Source of the DNA: Agrobacterium tumefaciens
GTDB lineage: Bacteria > Pseudomonadota > Alphaproteobacteria > Rhizobiales > Rhizobiaceae
DNA length: 64,000 bases
NCBI GenBank assembly: GCA_025559845.1
Contig: CP048470.1
Span: forward strand, 747,501 to 811,500
Reading direction: 5' to 3'
In this document: positions 18,054-26,729 of the stretch, piece after piece
Layout of the letters: the number at the start of each line of letters is the position of its first letter
Numbering within the stretch: position 1 is the stretch's first letter
Translations under genes and position numbers: made by a program
Notes under the pieces: model-generated
What the model was told of the DNA's origin: nothing
What the model saw: only the letters and a program-made list of their open reading frames with translations
The model's database searches: none

Positions 18054-19580
18054 ATGCAAGACTTTCTCGAATTCAAAGCGATATCAAAGGGCTACCCCGG
18101 CGTTCAGGCGTTGTCAGGCATTTCGTTCGGTGTCCGTAAAGGTGCCGTGCATGGCCTTATGGGCGAAAATGGCGCGGGCAAATCAACGTTGATCCGCCTG
18201 CTGTCCGGCGACCAGTCAGCCGACACAGGTCAAATCGTCATCGACGGCGAGGTTCAGCACTACCACTCCGTACGGGACGCGTTCGACGCCGGGGTTATCG
18301 TTATCCACCAGGAACTGCAGCTTGTCCCCGAGTTGACAGTCGCGGAAAATCTCTGGCTCGGCCGATTTCCCGGCAAGGCAGGCGTGATCGATCGGCGTAA
18401 ACTTCTCGATGTCGTTCGCCAGAAACTCGACGAAATCGGCATCGATGTCGATCCTGCCGCCAAAGTCGCGACGCTTTCGATCGGCGCCCGGCAGATGGTT
18501 GAAATCGCCAAGGCAATCATGGCGGATGCAAGCGTCATTGCGCTGGACGAGCCGACATCATCGCTTTCATCGCGCGAAAGCGAAATTCTCTTCACATTGA
18601 TCGACCGCCTGCGTGCACAGGGCACTGTCATTCTCTATGTTTCGCATCGACTGGACGAAATCTTCCGCTTGTGTGACAGCATGACCGTTCTGCGCGACGG
18701 CAAGCTTGCAGCCCACCATCCTGACATGAACCATGTGACGCGCGACCAAATCATCGCGGAAATGGTCGGACGCGAGATTTCCAATATCTGGGGCTGGCGC
18801 GGCCGTGACTTCGGACCGGTCCGCCTTGAAATTGAGGACATCGCAGGCCCCAAACTTTCACATCCCGCCGCCTTTTCTGTGCGCCAAGGAGAAATCCTCG
18901 GCTTCTTCGGACTGATCGGCGCCGGACGCAGTGAGCTCATGCGCCTTGTTTACGGCGCGGATGACCGTGCAAAAGGAACAGTGCGCGTAGATGACGCTCT
19001 GGTGGCGGAAAATAGCCCGCCACATTCGATCCGTTCCGGCCTCGTCCTGTGCCCTGAAGACCGAAAATTCGACGGAATTGTCCAAGGACGTTCTATCGAA
19101 GAAAATATGGCGATTTCCTCCCGCCGGCATTTTTCCCCCTTCGGCCTCATCCAGCCGAAGAAGGAGGCTGATCTCGCCGAAACATTCATTGCCAAACTCC
19201 GGGTCCGCACGCCTTCGCGAAAACAGGACATCATCAATCTCTCGGGTGGAAACCAGCAGAAGGTCATCCTCGGCCGCTGGCTGTCCGAGCAAGGTGTCAA
19301 AGTGCTCATCATTGATGAACCCACCCGAGGCATAGACGTCGGAGCGAAATCCGAGATTTATGAAATCCTCTACGACCTCGCTTCACAGGGAATGGCCATC
19401 GTCGTCATCTCCAGCGAGTTGCCGGAGGTCATGGGCATTACCGATCGCATTATGGTGATGTGCCATGGGCGTATCGCAGCCGATTTCAAACGGGAAGAAT
19501 TTGATGAGCGGCGCATTCTTGCTGCCGCCCTGCCCGATATCACCTCCGCCAGCGAACTTCCAAGCGAACAGGTCCAGTAA
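18054..19580 (+). CDS. AraG-like sugar ABC importer ATP-binding protein
   Basis: 508 residues with two ATPase domains, as in AraG, RbsA and MglA. Domain 1 has Walker A GENGAGKST, signature LSIGARQMVEIAKAI and Walker B VIALDEPTSSLS. Domain 2 has a degenerate Walker A GLIGAGRSEL, as is normal for this family, signature LSGGNQQKVILGRWLSEQ and LIIDEPTRGIDVGAK. The blocks follow E. coli AraG closely (for example HQELQLVPELTVAENLWLG). It powers uptake through the permease encoded 2 bp downstream. Confidence 0.95.
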   Translation: MQDFLEFKAISKGYPGVQALSGISFGVRKGAVHGLMGENGAGKSTLIRLLSGDQSADTGQIVIDGEVQHYHSVRDAFDAGVIVIHQELQLVPELTVAENLWLGRFPGKAGVIDRRKLLDVVRQKLDEIGIDVDPAAKVATLSIGARQMVEIAKAIMADASVIALDEPTSSLSSRESEILFTLIDRLRAQGTVILYVSHRLDEIFRLCDSMTVLRDGKLAAHHPDMNHVTRDQIIAEMVGREISNIWGWRGRDFGPVRLEIEDIAGPKLSHPAAFSVRQGEILGFFGLIGAGRSELMRLVYGADDRAKGTVRVDDALVAENSPPHSIRSGLVLCPEDRKFDGIVQGRSIEENMAISSRRHFSPFGLIQPKKEADLAETFIAKLRVRTPSRKQDIINLSGGNQQKVILGRWLSEQGVKVLIIDEPTRGIDVGAKSEIYEILYDLASQGMAIVVISSELPEVMGITDRIMVMCHGRIAADFKREEFDERRILAAALPDITSASELPSEQVQ

Positions 19581-19582
19581 CA

Positions 19583-20530
19583 ATGACGTCTTTGAAAAAA
19601 CTTCTCCTGGGTGAACAGGGCCTCGTCGTTCTTTTTGCCGTTGCTTTCCTCATTGTTTCGCTGACGGTTCCGAACTTTCTGACCGAACGCAACATGCTGG
19701 GCCTGCTGCAGTCGGTTGTGACGATCGGTATCGTTGCATGCACGATGATGTTTTGCCTTGCCTCGAGAGACTTCGACCTCTCGGTCGGATCAACCGTTGC
19801 CTTTTCCGGCATGGTTGCCGTCATGGCATCGAACGCCACCGGCTCGATCGCACTTGGGATTCTGGCGGCGATCGCATGCGGCAGTGCGGTGGGGCTTATC
19901 AATGGGCTCGTGATTGCCCGTTTCCGTATCAATGCCCTGATCACAACGCTCGCGACTATGCAGATCGTGCGGGGTCTGGCACTAATCTCGTCGGACGGAC
20001 GCGCCGTAGGCATAAACGACCCCGGATTTTATCAGCTGGCCCTGTCGAAATTTCTCGGCGTCCCAACACCGATATGGGTCATGCTCGCTACCTTTATCAT
20101 CTTCGGTTTTCTCCTTAACCGCACCGTGTTCGGCAAGAATACTCTTGCTATCGGCGGCAATCCGGAGGCCTCGCGTCTGGCTGGCGTGAACGTCGTCAAT
20201 ATGCGGGTCTGGATCTTCATGCTGCAGGGTCTGGTTTGCGCGGTCGCCGGTATCTTGCTTGCATCGCGCATCACATCGGGTCAGCCTAATGCAGCAACGG
20301 GTCTCGAACTGTCGGTGATTTCTGCTTGCGTACTTGGCGGGGTCTCGCTTGCAGGCGGCCGGGCGGCGATGAGTGGCGTTATCGTCGGCGTCCTTATCAT
20401 GGGTATCGCTGAAAACGTCATGAACCTCCTCAACATCCAGGCCTTCTATCAGTACGTTGTGCGTGGCCTGATCCTTCTCCTCGCTGTTTTGCTCGACAAT
20501 CTGAGGTCTTCGGCAGCGGGACGTCGATGA
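19583..20530 (+). CDS. AraH-like sugar ABC importer permease
   Basis: 315 residues, strongly hydrophobic with about eight to ten membrane helices, beginning LVVLFAVAFLIVSLTVPNFL. Signature blocks are SRDFDLSVGSTVAFSGMVAV and SRITSGQPNAATGLELSVIS, followed by VLGGVSLAGG, all typical of the AraH/RbsC branch. It starts 2 bp after the ATPase stop codon and its last 4 bp overlap the aldose epimerase start (ATGA), showing translational coupling. Confidence 0.95.
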   Translation: MTSLKKLLLGEQGLVVLFAVAFLIVSLTVPNFLTERNMLGLLQSVVTIGIVACTMMFCLASRDFDLSVGSTVAFSGMVAVMASNATGSIALGILAAIACGSAVGLINGLVIARFRINALITTLATMQIVRGLALISSDGRAVGINDPGFYQLALSKFLGVPTPIWVMLATFIIFGFLLNRTVFGKNTLAIGGNPEASRLAGVNVVNMRVWIFMLQGLVCAVAGILLASRITSGQPNAATGLELSVISACVLGGVSLAGGRAAMSGVIVGVLIMGIAENVMNLLNIQAFYQYVVRGLILLLAVLLDNLRSSAAGRR

Positions 20531-21396
20531 GCGCCACCGAAATTTATAAACTCGAGAGCGGCGATCTCGCCGTTCTCGTATCACGGCGGGGAGGATCCCT
20601 GCAGACCGTAACTTTTGCTGGAATTCCTGTGATGATTGGGGCCGGCGGCCCAAGCAACGACATGGCAAGTTTTCCGCTTATCCCATTCGGTAACCGGGTT
20701 GAGTTCAATCAATTCCGGTTCGGCAAAAAAACGTACACGTTCCAGCCAAACACATCCGACCCATTTTATGTTCACGGGGATGGCTGGCTTGAAAACTGGT
20801 CTGTGGATGGGGTCGATGACGCAGGCATCGAGCTAGAGTTCGAGCATCTTCCCGATGAGCAAAGTGCTTATCACTATCGAGCCAGACAGCGGATCACGGT
20901 AAGCGACGGCACCCTCACGCTCTACCTCTCCGTTTCCAACAAAGCCGCTGAAACCATGCCATTCGGCTTGGGTCAGCATCCGTTCTTTGTCCGCACGCCT
21001 TCGGTGCGTGTTAAGGCATCCGCTGGCGAGTACTGGTCCGAGCGTGCGGGGCATTTACCCGGTTCCAAGGAGGAATTTCCGTCCGATCTCGACATTCGCA
21101 CCGGTACCGGACTGCCAAAGCGTTTTATCAACAATGCATTTGGAAACTGGGAAGGAACGGCATCAATCGAATGGCCGGAACTTCGGCTTGAGGCATTGAT
21201 CGAAACCACACCAGCGCACGCCGTCTTGATGCTTTACGCGCCGTCAGATAGGCAGGATTTCTTCTGTCTTGAGCCTATGACCCACCTTCCCAATGCCCAT
21301 CATATGGAAAGCTTGGGTGGGCTAACGCTTTTGAAGCAGTCAGAAACACTCCATTCCCATACGACAATTCAGTTTCGGAGACATGATCATGGTTGA
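20527..21396 (+). CDS. Aldose 1-epimerase (mutarotase family)
   Basis: 289 residues. Active-site landmarks of the galactose mutarotase fold are visible: YVHGDGWLENWSV and GLGQHPFFVR supply the histidines, and DFFCLEPMTHLPNA supplies the catalytic glutamate. It interconverts alpha and beta anomers of the incoming sugar. Its start overlaps the AraH-like gene by 4 bp and its end overlaps the following SDR gene, so all five genes from 17001 to 22168 form one operon. A mutarotase fits a pathway whose next enzyme oxidises only one anomer. Confidence 0.92.
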   Translation: MSATEIYKLESGDLAVLVSRRGGSLQTVTFAGIPVMIGAGGPSNDMASFPLIPFGNRVEFNQFRFGKKTYTFQPNTSDPFYVHGDGWLENWSVDGVDDAGIELEFEHLPDEQSAYHYRARQRITVSDGTLTLYLSVSNKAAETMPFGLGQHPFFVRTPSVRVKASAGEYWSERAGHLPGSKEEFPSDLDIRTGTGLPKRFINNAFGNWEGTASIEWPELRLEALIETTPAHAVLMLYAPSDRQDFFCLEPMTHLPNAHHMESLGGLTLLKQSETLHSHTTIQFRRHDHG

Positions 21397-22168
21397 ACGA
21401 TTGATAGGCAAGCGCATCATGATCACTGGCGCTGCGCAAGGGATCGGCCTTGCCATTGCCGAAGCGTGCGCTCGCGAGGGCGCCTCCCTGCTATTGGTTG
21501 ACCGTGACAATAATCTGCTCGAAGACATGGCTTCTCGCCTGCGCGACCAGGGCGCTCCACTGCTACATCGCACCGCTGATATTACCGACCGCACCTCGAT
21601 TGAAGCCGCGGTCAATGACGCTGGTGATGAAATTGGAGAAATCAACGCTCTCATCAATAACGCCGGCGTCAATGTTTTTTCCGAACCGCTCTCCTCAACG
21701 GATGAGGATTGGGATCGCTGCTTCGACATTAATTTGAAAGGTGCCTGGAACTGCTGCCGCGCTGTTCTGCCGGCCATGGTTGCGCGTAAAAAGGGTGTGA
21801 TACTGAACATCGCATCGACCCACGCCTTCACCATCATCGCTCACACATTTCCCTATCCACTTGCCAAACACGCGCTGCTTGGGATGACAAAGTCATTGGG
21901 CCTTGAATATGCACACGAGGGAATACGCGTGAACGCGCTCGCGCCGGGTTACGTTTCCACCCAGAAGGTGATCGACTACTGGAACGGCTTTCCCGACCCC
22001 GAAGCTGCTAAAGCCGAGACAATGAAGTTACATCCCGGCGGTCGTATCGCGACCCCACAGGAAATTGCCATGGCCGCAGTTTTCATGGTTTCCGACGAGT
22101 GCCCATTCATGAACGCGACGTGTCTAACGATCGACGGGGGATTAAGCGTACAGCAGCATCCGGCTTGA
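21389..22168 (+). CDS. SDR family dehydrogenase, probable aldose 1-dehydrogenase
   Basis: The second in-frame ATG (21389) is chosen because GGAG (21377-21380) is 8 nt upstream; ATG 21383 would be too close. 259 residues. Cofactor motif ITGAAQGIGLAIA, structural NNAGV, catalytic Ser in NIASTHAF and the Tyr/Lys pair in YPLAKHALLG identify a classical short-chain dehydrogenase. In this operon it most plausibly oxidises galactose, arabinose or fucose at C1 to the lactone, feeding galactonate to DgoD. The lactonase is not seen nearby. The sugar assignment is inference. Confidence 0.9.
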   Translation: MVERLIGKRIMITGAAQGIGLAIAEACAREGASLLLVDRDNNLLEDMASRLRDQGAPLLHRTADITDRTSIEAAVNDAGDEIGEINALINNAGVNVFSEPLSSTDEDWDRCFDINLKGAWNCCRAVLPAMVARKKGVILNIASTHAFTIIAHTFPYPLAKHALLGMTKSLGLEYAHEGIRVNALAPGYVSTQKVIDYWNGFPDPEAAKAETMKLHPGGRIATPQEIAMAAVFMVSDECPFMNATCLTIDGGLSVQQHPA

Positions 22169-22250
22169 ACCGTATCTTACATCCACTTTACGCTTTGGCT
22201 GTATCTCGGCGACGACAAGACTTTGGTCCAACGAAGAGTACATTCTCGGC

Positions 22251-23180
22251 TCAAAGCAGCGCGCCATCGACAAGCAAAGGTTTGGTCGCATCTACAATCG
22301 CATCGATAGCCACCCGCAAGCGCGGCAACATCGCAGGTGATGCCGGCCAGAGCGCCTGGATTGGCAAATGCCCCGCAATCCGGTCATCTAGCACCGACAC
22401 CAATCGCCCGCTGGCGATATCATCTCGTACAAGCCACCGCGGCACGAGGCCAAGACCTTCTCCCTCTTTGATGGCTGAAAGCGTCAGCAAGCTACCCTCA
22501 AGGACAAGCCGGGTTTTGGGGTGCCAGGCGAGCAAATTCCCATCAGCGTTACGGAATTGCCAAGGGCCAGCTTTACCGTTCACCGGTGAGGCGATCAGTG
22601 CGTGTTCGGCCAGATCTTCAATTCTGTATGGGATCATCCGGTCTGCAAAATAGTCAGCAGACGCGCATAGTACGACCTTTTGGCTCCCGAGGGCACGCGA
22701 CATCAAGCCGTTCGTGTCTGCCACCTCGCCAATTCTAACGGCAAGATCGGTTTTACCATCCAAAAGGTCACTGGGTATCGTTGATGTTGAAATTCTAAGA
22801 TCAAGGTTCGCCCATCTTCTACAGAGGCTATAAAGCGCTGGTGCTACGATCCTGGCGCCAAAGAGCGGCGGCAGGCTGATGTGCAATGCACCAGAAGGCT
22901 CTTGGGAAAGGCTTGAAATTGCGAACTCGGCGCGTTCAATCTCTCGTCGCGCGTTGAGACAGGCATCACGATAGACGACGCCCTCGGCAGTCAGGCTCAA
23001 TCTGCGCGTCGAACGTTGAAACAGCCTTATGCCCAGCCGTCCTTCCAGCCGCGCCACTGCTTTTGCCACTGCAGAAGCGGAAAGCCCTAGACGCGTCGAA
23101 CCGGCTGCGAAACTACCTGTTTCGCAGACAGACAGAAAGACACCCATATCGTCGCCGTGTTGATGCTGCATATCTCTCAT
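22251..23180 (-). CDS. LysR family transcriptional regulator
   Basis: 309 residues. The helix-turn-helix is at about residues 15-70: GSTRLGLSASAVAKAVARLE then LGIRLFQRSTRRLSLTAEG. The C-terminal domain has the pattern of the subgroup that commonly controls an adjacent quinone or short-chain oxidoreductase. It is divergent from the SDR gene at 23257 with fewer than 80 bp between, and a dyad-rich AT segment lies in the gap. Confidence 0.93.
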   Translation of the reverse strand: MRDMQHQHGDDMGVFLSVCETGSFAAGSTRLGLSASAVAKAVARLEGRLGIRLFQRSTRRLSLTAEGVVYRDACLNARREIERAEFAISSLSQEPSGALHISLPPLFGARIVAPALYSLCRRWANLDLRISTSTIPSDLLDGKTDLAVRIGEVADTNGLMSRALGSQKVVLCASADYFADRMIPYRIEDLAEHALIASPVNGKAGPWQFRNADGNLLAWHPKTRLVLEGSLLTLSAIKEGEGLGLVPRWLVRDDIASGRLVSVLDDRIAGHLPIQALWPASPAMLPRLRVAIDAIVDATKPLLVDGALL

Positions 23181-23185
23181 TAGCG

Positions 23186-23220
23186 AATTTTATTCGGCAA
23201 TCGAACGAAAATTATCCGTT
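23186..23220. promoter_or_regulatory. Candidate LysR operator between divergent genes
   Basis: AATTTT-A-TTCG (23186-23196) is mirrored by CGAA-CG-AAAATT (23202-23213), and AACG (23204-23207) pairs with CGTT (23217-23220) across 9 bp. The dyads fill the short gap between the regulator and the SDR gene, as LysR operators usually do. Confidence 0.4.
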
Positions 23221-23256
23221 ATTGAGGATAGTAGTTCCCAGCTTATGATCGCAATC

Positions 23257-23967
23257 ATGAGCAAAAACAGAACCTACGCAATCATTGGGGGAACGTCCGG
23301 AATTGGATTCGCCCTCGCCCGGAAACTGATAGAACGTGGAGATCGTGTCCTAATTGGAGGTCGCTCCCAACATCGCTTGGCCGATGCACTGTTGGCGCTA
23401 GGAGATGGGGCATCAGGCCAAACGGTGGAGATTACCGAGAAAGAAAGCCTCAACCGATTTTTTGCCGGAGCGTCCCTGCTTGCTGGCCTTTTCACCCCCG
23501 CCGCCACTTATAAGACGGGCTCTTTTTCCGAGGGCAACCTCGAAACCAGTGAGCAACTTTTCAAGGCGAAGTTCTGGGGCCAATATTGGGCAGTCCATGC
23601 CGCGTTGCCGCGCCTCGCCGAGAATGCATCTGTCCTTCTCATGTCTGGTGCCGCCTCGGCACGGCCTATAGGCGCTCCGGCTTATGCCGCTTGCAACTCC
23701 GCGCTGGAGGGGCTTGCTCGTGGACTGGCAGTTGAACTCAATCCAATCCGGGTCAATTGCCTCTCTCCTGGAACAACAGACAGCGAGCTATGGCGAAACC
23801 GTCCGGACCATGTACGGGAGCCGGCATACGCGATCTGGAGCACGCTCAATCTCGTGCAACGTCCCGCCACCGTAGAGGAGCAGGCACATGCCGCGCTCTT
23901 CCTGCTGGACAACACCAACATGACCGGCAGCACGCTATTCAGCGACGGCGGTTATTCCCTTCGATAA
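23257..23967 (+). CDS. SDR family oxidoreductase
   Basis: The start ATG 23257 puts the cofactor motif IIGGTSGIGFALARKL at residue 8, the usual place; ATG 23245 would add four residues. 236 residues. Catalytic Ser lies in LLMSGAASARP and the Tyr in APAYAACNSALEG, but the usual Tyr-x3-Lys has Asn where lysine is expected (YAACN). That substitution is notable because the lysine helps bind NAD(P) and lowers the tyrosine pKa. The C-terminus GSTLFSDGGYSL is normal. Expected to be controlled by the divergent LysR protein. Confidence 0.88.
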   Translation: MSKNRTYAIIGGTSGIGFALARKLIERGDRVLIGGRSQHRLADALLALGDGASGQTVEITEKESLNRFFAGASLLAGLFTPAATYKTGSFSEGNLETSEQLFKAKFWGQYWAVHAALPRLAENASVLLMSGAASARPIGAPAYAACNSALEGLARGLAVELNPIRVNCLSPGTTDSELWRNRPDHVREPAYAIWSTLNLVQRPATVEEQAHAALFLLDNTNMTGSTLFSDGGYSLR

Positions 23968-24182
23968 GGCGCGCACCAATTCCTGAAAAGCCTTTGACGC
24001 GTGATGGATGAATGACATCCATTGTGGTGGTAGGCTGTAGAAATCCCAGGAATGTTGTTTCACGCTGAAATCACGATTGGGCAGGATATTCCTCGGCCTC
24101 GACACCGGTGGCGATTATTAAAAACTGATGATACCCAACCTTCGTCGGGGCCTATCCAATTCTACCAATCACAGGTTTTCAA

Positions 24183-25034
24183 ATGAGCGTTTTCGACCCA
24201 GCAAGAACAATCGATTTACAACAACAACAAAAACAACGGGTCACGAACCGTTATGGGACGGAGGCTGATTTCTCTCCCCCCTTCTGGAACGACACGATTG
24301 ACGTGCTGCTGAACCACCGCACGACGCGCGCATATCTTCCTAGACCTTTACCACAGGGGAGCCTTGAACTTCTCGTCGCGGCTGCCCAGTCTGCTCCCAC
24401 GTCATCCAATCTTCAGGCCTGGAGCGTCGTTGCAGTCGAAGACAACGATCGCAAAGCGCGGCTGGCAGATTTCACGGGTGGGAATGCCCACATCAAGCAA
24501 GCGCCTCTGTTTCTCGTCTGGTTGGTTGATCTGAAGCGGCTGCGCAATGTCGCAACCAGCCAGGGCAACGACGGTGAGGGACTGGATTATCTGGAGAGCT
24601 TCCTGATCGGTGTCATCGACGCCGCCCTTGCAGCGCAAAATGCGGTATCGGTAATTGACTCCCTCGGCCTGGGCTCCTGTTATGTGGGCGGTATTCGCAA
24701 CAAACCCGAAGATGTCTCACGCGAGCTAACCCTTCCCGCCGACGTGGTGGCCGTATTTGGTCTTTCGGTCGGCTATCCCGATCCGGCAGTAAAGACCGAC
24801 GTCAAACCGCGCCTCCCGCAATCTTCGGTACTGTTTCGTGAAACATATTCAGGCACGGAACAGCATGACCTGGATAGCTACGACGAAGTCATGAAGGTTT
24901 TTCAGGAGAGGCAGGGACTTCCCGAATATGGCTGGACAGCCCCTATTGCGAAACGCATCGAAAACGCTGAAGCTTTGAAAGGCAGAGCAGACCTCAAACA
25001 AACATTGCACCGTCTCGGCTTCAGCATCAAATAG
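24183..25034 (+). CDS. NAD(P)H nitroreductase/flavin reductase (NfsA-like)
   Basis: 283 residues. FMN-binding features of the nitroreductase fold are visible: LNHRTTRAYLPRPLP near residue 42, AAQSAPTSSNLQAWSVV, and LGLGSCYVGGIRNKPED. The length and the C-terminal extension with Arg/Lys-rich ends fit the NfsA/FRase I subgroup, which reduces nitroaromatics or quinones with NADPH. No recognisable operon partner; 215 bp upstream are gene-free. Confidence 0.9.
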   Translation: MSVFDPARTIDLQQQQKQRVTNRYGTEADFSPPFWNDTIDVLLNHRTTRAYLPRPLPQGSLELLVAAAQSAPTSSNLQAWSVVAVEDNDRKARLADFTGGNAHIKQAPLFLVWLVDLKRLRNVATSQGNDGEGLDYLESFLIGVIDAALAAQNAVSVIDSLGLGSCYVGGIRNKPEDVSRELTLPADVVAVFGLSVGYPDPAVKTDVKPRLPQSSVLFRETYSGTEQHDLDSYDEVMKVFQERQGLPEYGWTAPIAKRIENAEALKGRADLKQTLHRLGFSIK

Positions 25035-25073
25035 ACCGAGCAATGCAGCCTCGAAACGCTGACGGTGTTTCTG

Positions 25074-25330
25074 TTAGCAATCAATTTGGGCATCAGGGGC
25101 TCGCGTGGGCTCGGGCGATCGTAGACGCATCAGCATCCTGTGTTTCTGCGAGGCCCGAACATGAGCGCGAGCCGCATCCTCGGCCGCGTCTCGGTCCCTT
25201 CGCAACAAAGCTTCAACGATCGCGTGATGCTCCTCCACCGCAAGCCGGGCGCGCTCTTCCTGATCCAGCAAGCTCGGCAACACCGAGCGGTGTCCCGATC
25301 TAAATAAACATTGAAAACGTCTTGCTCTCC
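25074..25330 (-). pseudogene. Fragment of a GntR regulator FCD domain
   Basis: On the minus strand LLDQEERARLAVEEHHAIVE and LLRRDRDAAEDAARAHVRAS form the C-terminal helices of an FCD domain, with the HHAI histidine ligand. The preceding strand FNVYLDRDTA is in another frame, so there is a frameshift near 25285. The DNA-binding domain is absent. This is a decayed relic unrelated to its present neighbours. Confidence 0.65.
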
Positions 25331-25424
25331 CCGCTCACAGCGTGCATTTCGCTCGCAGGCAGACCACAACGGGTCACGACACGTTCTAGAGCGGTGACGG
25401 TCAATGAGTTGCAGGAGCGAATAT

Positions 25425-25853
25425 TTGCTAAGCCATATGCGAAATTTGGTTCCTGCCTCACTTCTGTCAGCGATGGTTGGAAGTGTAGCCGGGTCGCTTA
25501 TAGTGCTAGCGTACCTTTTTGCTACGCATCCTGACCCAGAATACTCGCTAGACGCGTATGATGTGTTGCTTTACGCTTTCCTGGTTTTGATGAGCCTTTT
25601 TGGTACTATTCCAGGCTGTTTGTTGATTGGTATTCCGTCAGTCATCGTCACGAATTACCTGGTACCAGGCGCTCCTTTCAGAGCATCGACGCTGCTTGTT
25701 TGCGGCGCAGTTTTCACATGGGTCTTTGTTCTTGGTTGGCCGGCGACGATGTTGTTCGAGATATCCTACGCAGACATCTTGCTCTTGAGCCCTTATGCTT
25801 TTTGTTCTGCAGTCGCGCTTGCTTATCTGGTAAACAGAAAGATGGAAGCCTGA
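25425..25853 (+). CDS. Small integral membrane protein, unknown function
   Basis: TTG 25425 is a likely start because AGGAG (25413-25417) lies 7 nt before it; ATG 25404 and ATG 25437 are alternatives in the same frame. About 142 residues with four strong hydrophobic segments: LLSAMVGSVAGSLIVLAYLF, VLLYAFLVLMSLFGTIPGCL, LLVCGAVFTWVFVLGWPATM and LLLSPYAFCSAVALAYLV. No family is recognised. The C-terminus is short and basic (VNRKMEA). A tiny conserved-looking gene follows. Confidence 0.6.
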   Translation: MLSHMRNLVPASLLSAMVGSVAGSLIVLAYLFATHPDPEYSLDAYDVLLYAFLVLMSLFGTIPGCLLIGIPSVIVTNYLVPGAPFRASTLLVCGAVFTWVFVLGWPATMLFEISYADILLLSPYAFCSAVALAYLVNRKMEA

Positions 25854-26028
25854 ACGTGATCGTCCAGATGTGAGACTGCGAGCTTCCATGCATCGCTTTG
25901 GACGCAGTCAGAGACTGTCATTTCTGAGGGGTGCACCGGCACGGTTGCCTCACGGTTTGTTTCGAGGCAACATATTTCGGCAGTACCCGCTGCATATTTT
26001 TCATTTGCGTGAACTCATGGAGGAACAA

Positions 26029-26259
26029 ATGGAAGGTGCACCCGTACGTTTTCGAGCTGTCGAAGACTGTGAAGCTTCTGGCTTTTCGATCCCTGCCGGC
26101 CCCTATTTCGGCAAAGAAAAAATCCACGAAACAGTAGATCACCCTGATGGCAGGGCATTCCACTATAGCCTTGACTTGGCCGATACTGGTGAAACGCTCG
26201 ACGTGACACCGCTTGTAGCGATCGGCAAGATAACCGTCGTGAGACAAAGCGCCCTGTAG
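26029..26259 (+). CDS. Small hypothetical protein with strong ribosome site
   Basis: ATG 26029 is chosen because GGAGG (26019-26023) lies 5 nt upstream, an excellent signal; the open frame extends upstream to 25870 but lacks such a site. 76 residues: VRFRAVEDCEASGFSIPAGP then FGKEKIHETVDHPDGRAFHY. No signal peptide, membrane helix or recognised domain. A strong terminator at 26311 supports it as a real monocistronic gene. Confidence 0.6.
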   Translation: MEGAPVRFRAVEDCEASGFSIPAGPYFGKEKIHETVDHPDGRAFHYSLDLADTGETLDVTPLVAIGKITVVRQSAL

Positions 26260-26310
26260 CTCGAACAATCTCTTGATCGTAAGCTGTTAAATGTTTGCGT
26301 TGCCAATCGT

Positions 26311-26340
26311 GAAACCCTCCTCTGGGAGGGTTTCTTATTT
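26311..26340 (+). terminator. Rho-independent terminator
   Basis: Perfect 10-bp stem GAAACCCTCC (26311-26320) / GGAGGGTTTC (26325-26334) with loop TCTG, then TTATTT. It closes the small gene ending at 26259. Confidence 0.92.
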
Positions 26341-26729
26341 GTCGGGAGAGGTGACTGACCGGTGTTAACAGCAAGCCGTGCTTAAATGAGAAGCGGTTCT
26401 TTCGGGGATGGCCTCTTCACCCAAAGCTCCGGCGCCCGCTCGATGGCCATCAAATCTCGCGGAAAAACACGCGACTGTAACGAGATTGCCTCGTCCAAAC
26501 TGCTGCGCAACCACCTTTCATGTTACTTCTGATGAAGAAGGACTGGAGGCTGCGGATGAAGCTCTCATTCAGGAAGGCGAAAAGCGAGATCCAGCAAGAA
26601 GGCAACGACGATAATCCGTGATCGATGCAGAGTGAAAGGCGGTCAGGGCAGTTTGGCAACGTCTTCTTGAATTTGCGTCTCATAAGCTATTCTTCCTCAG
26701 GCTCCGTGGTGGCTGCTTGTGGCATCCGG
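26341..26729. other. Gene-free stretch before the MFS gene
   Basis: 389 bp with no convincing gene. A 68-residue plus-strand frame at 26408-26614 is low in hydrophobic residues and lacks a ribosome site, so it is not called. Confidence 0.4.
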
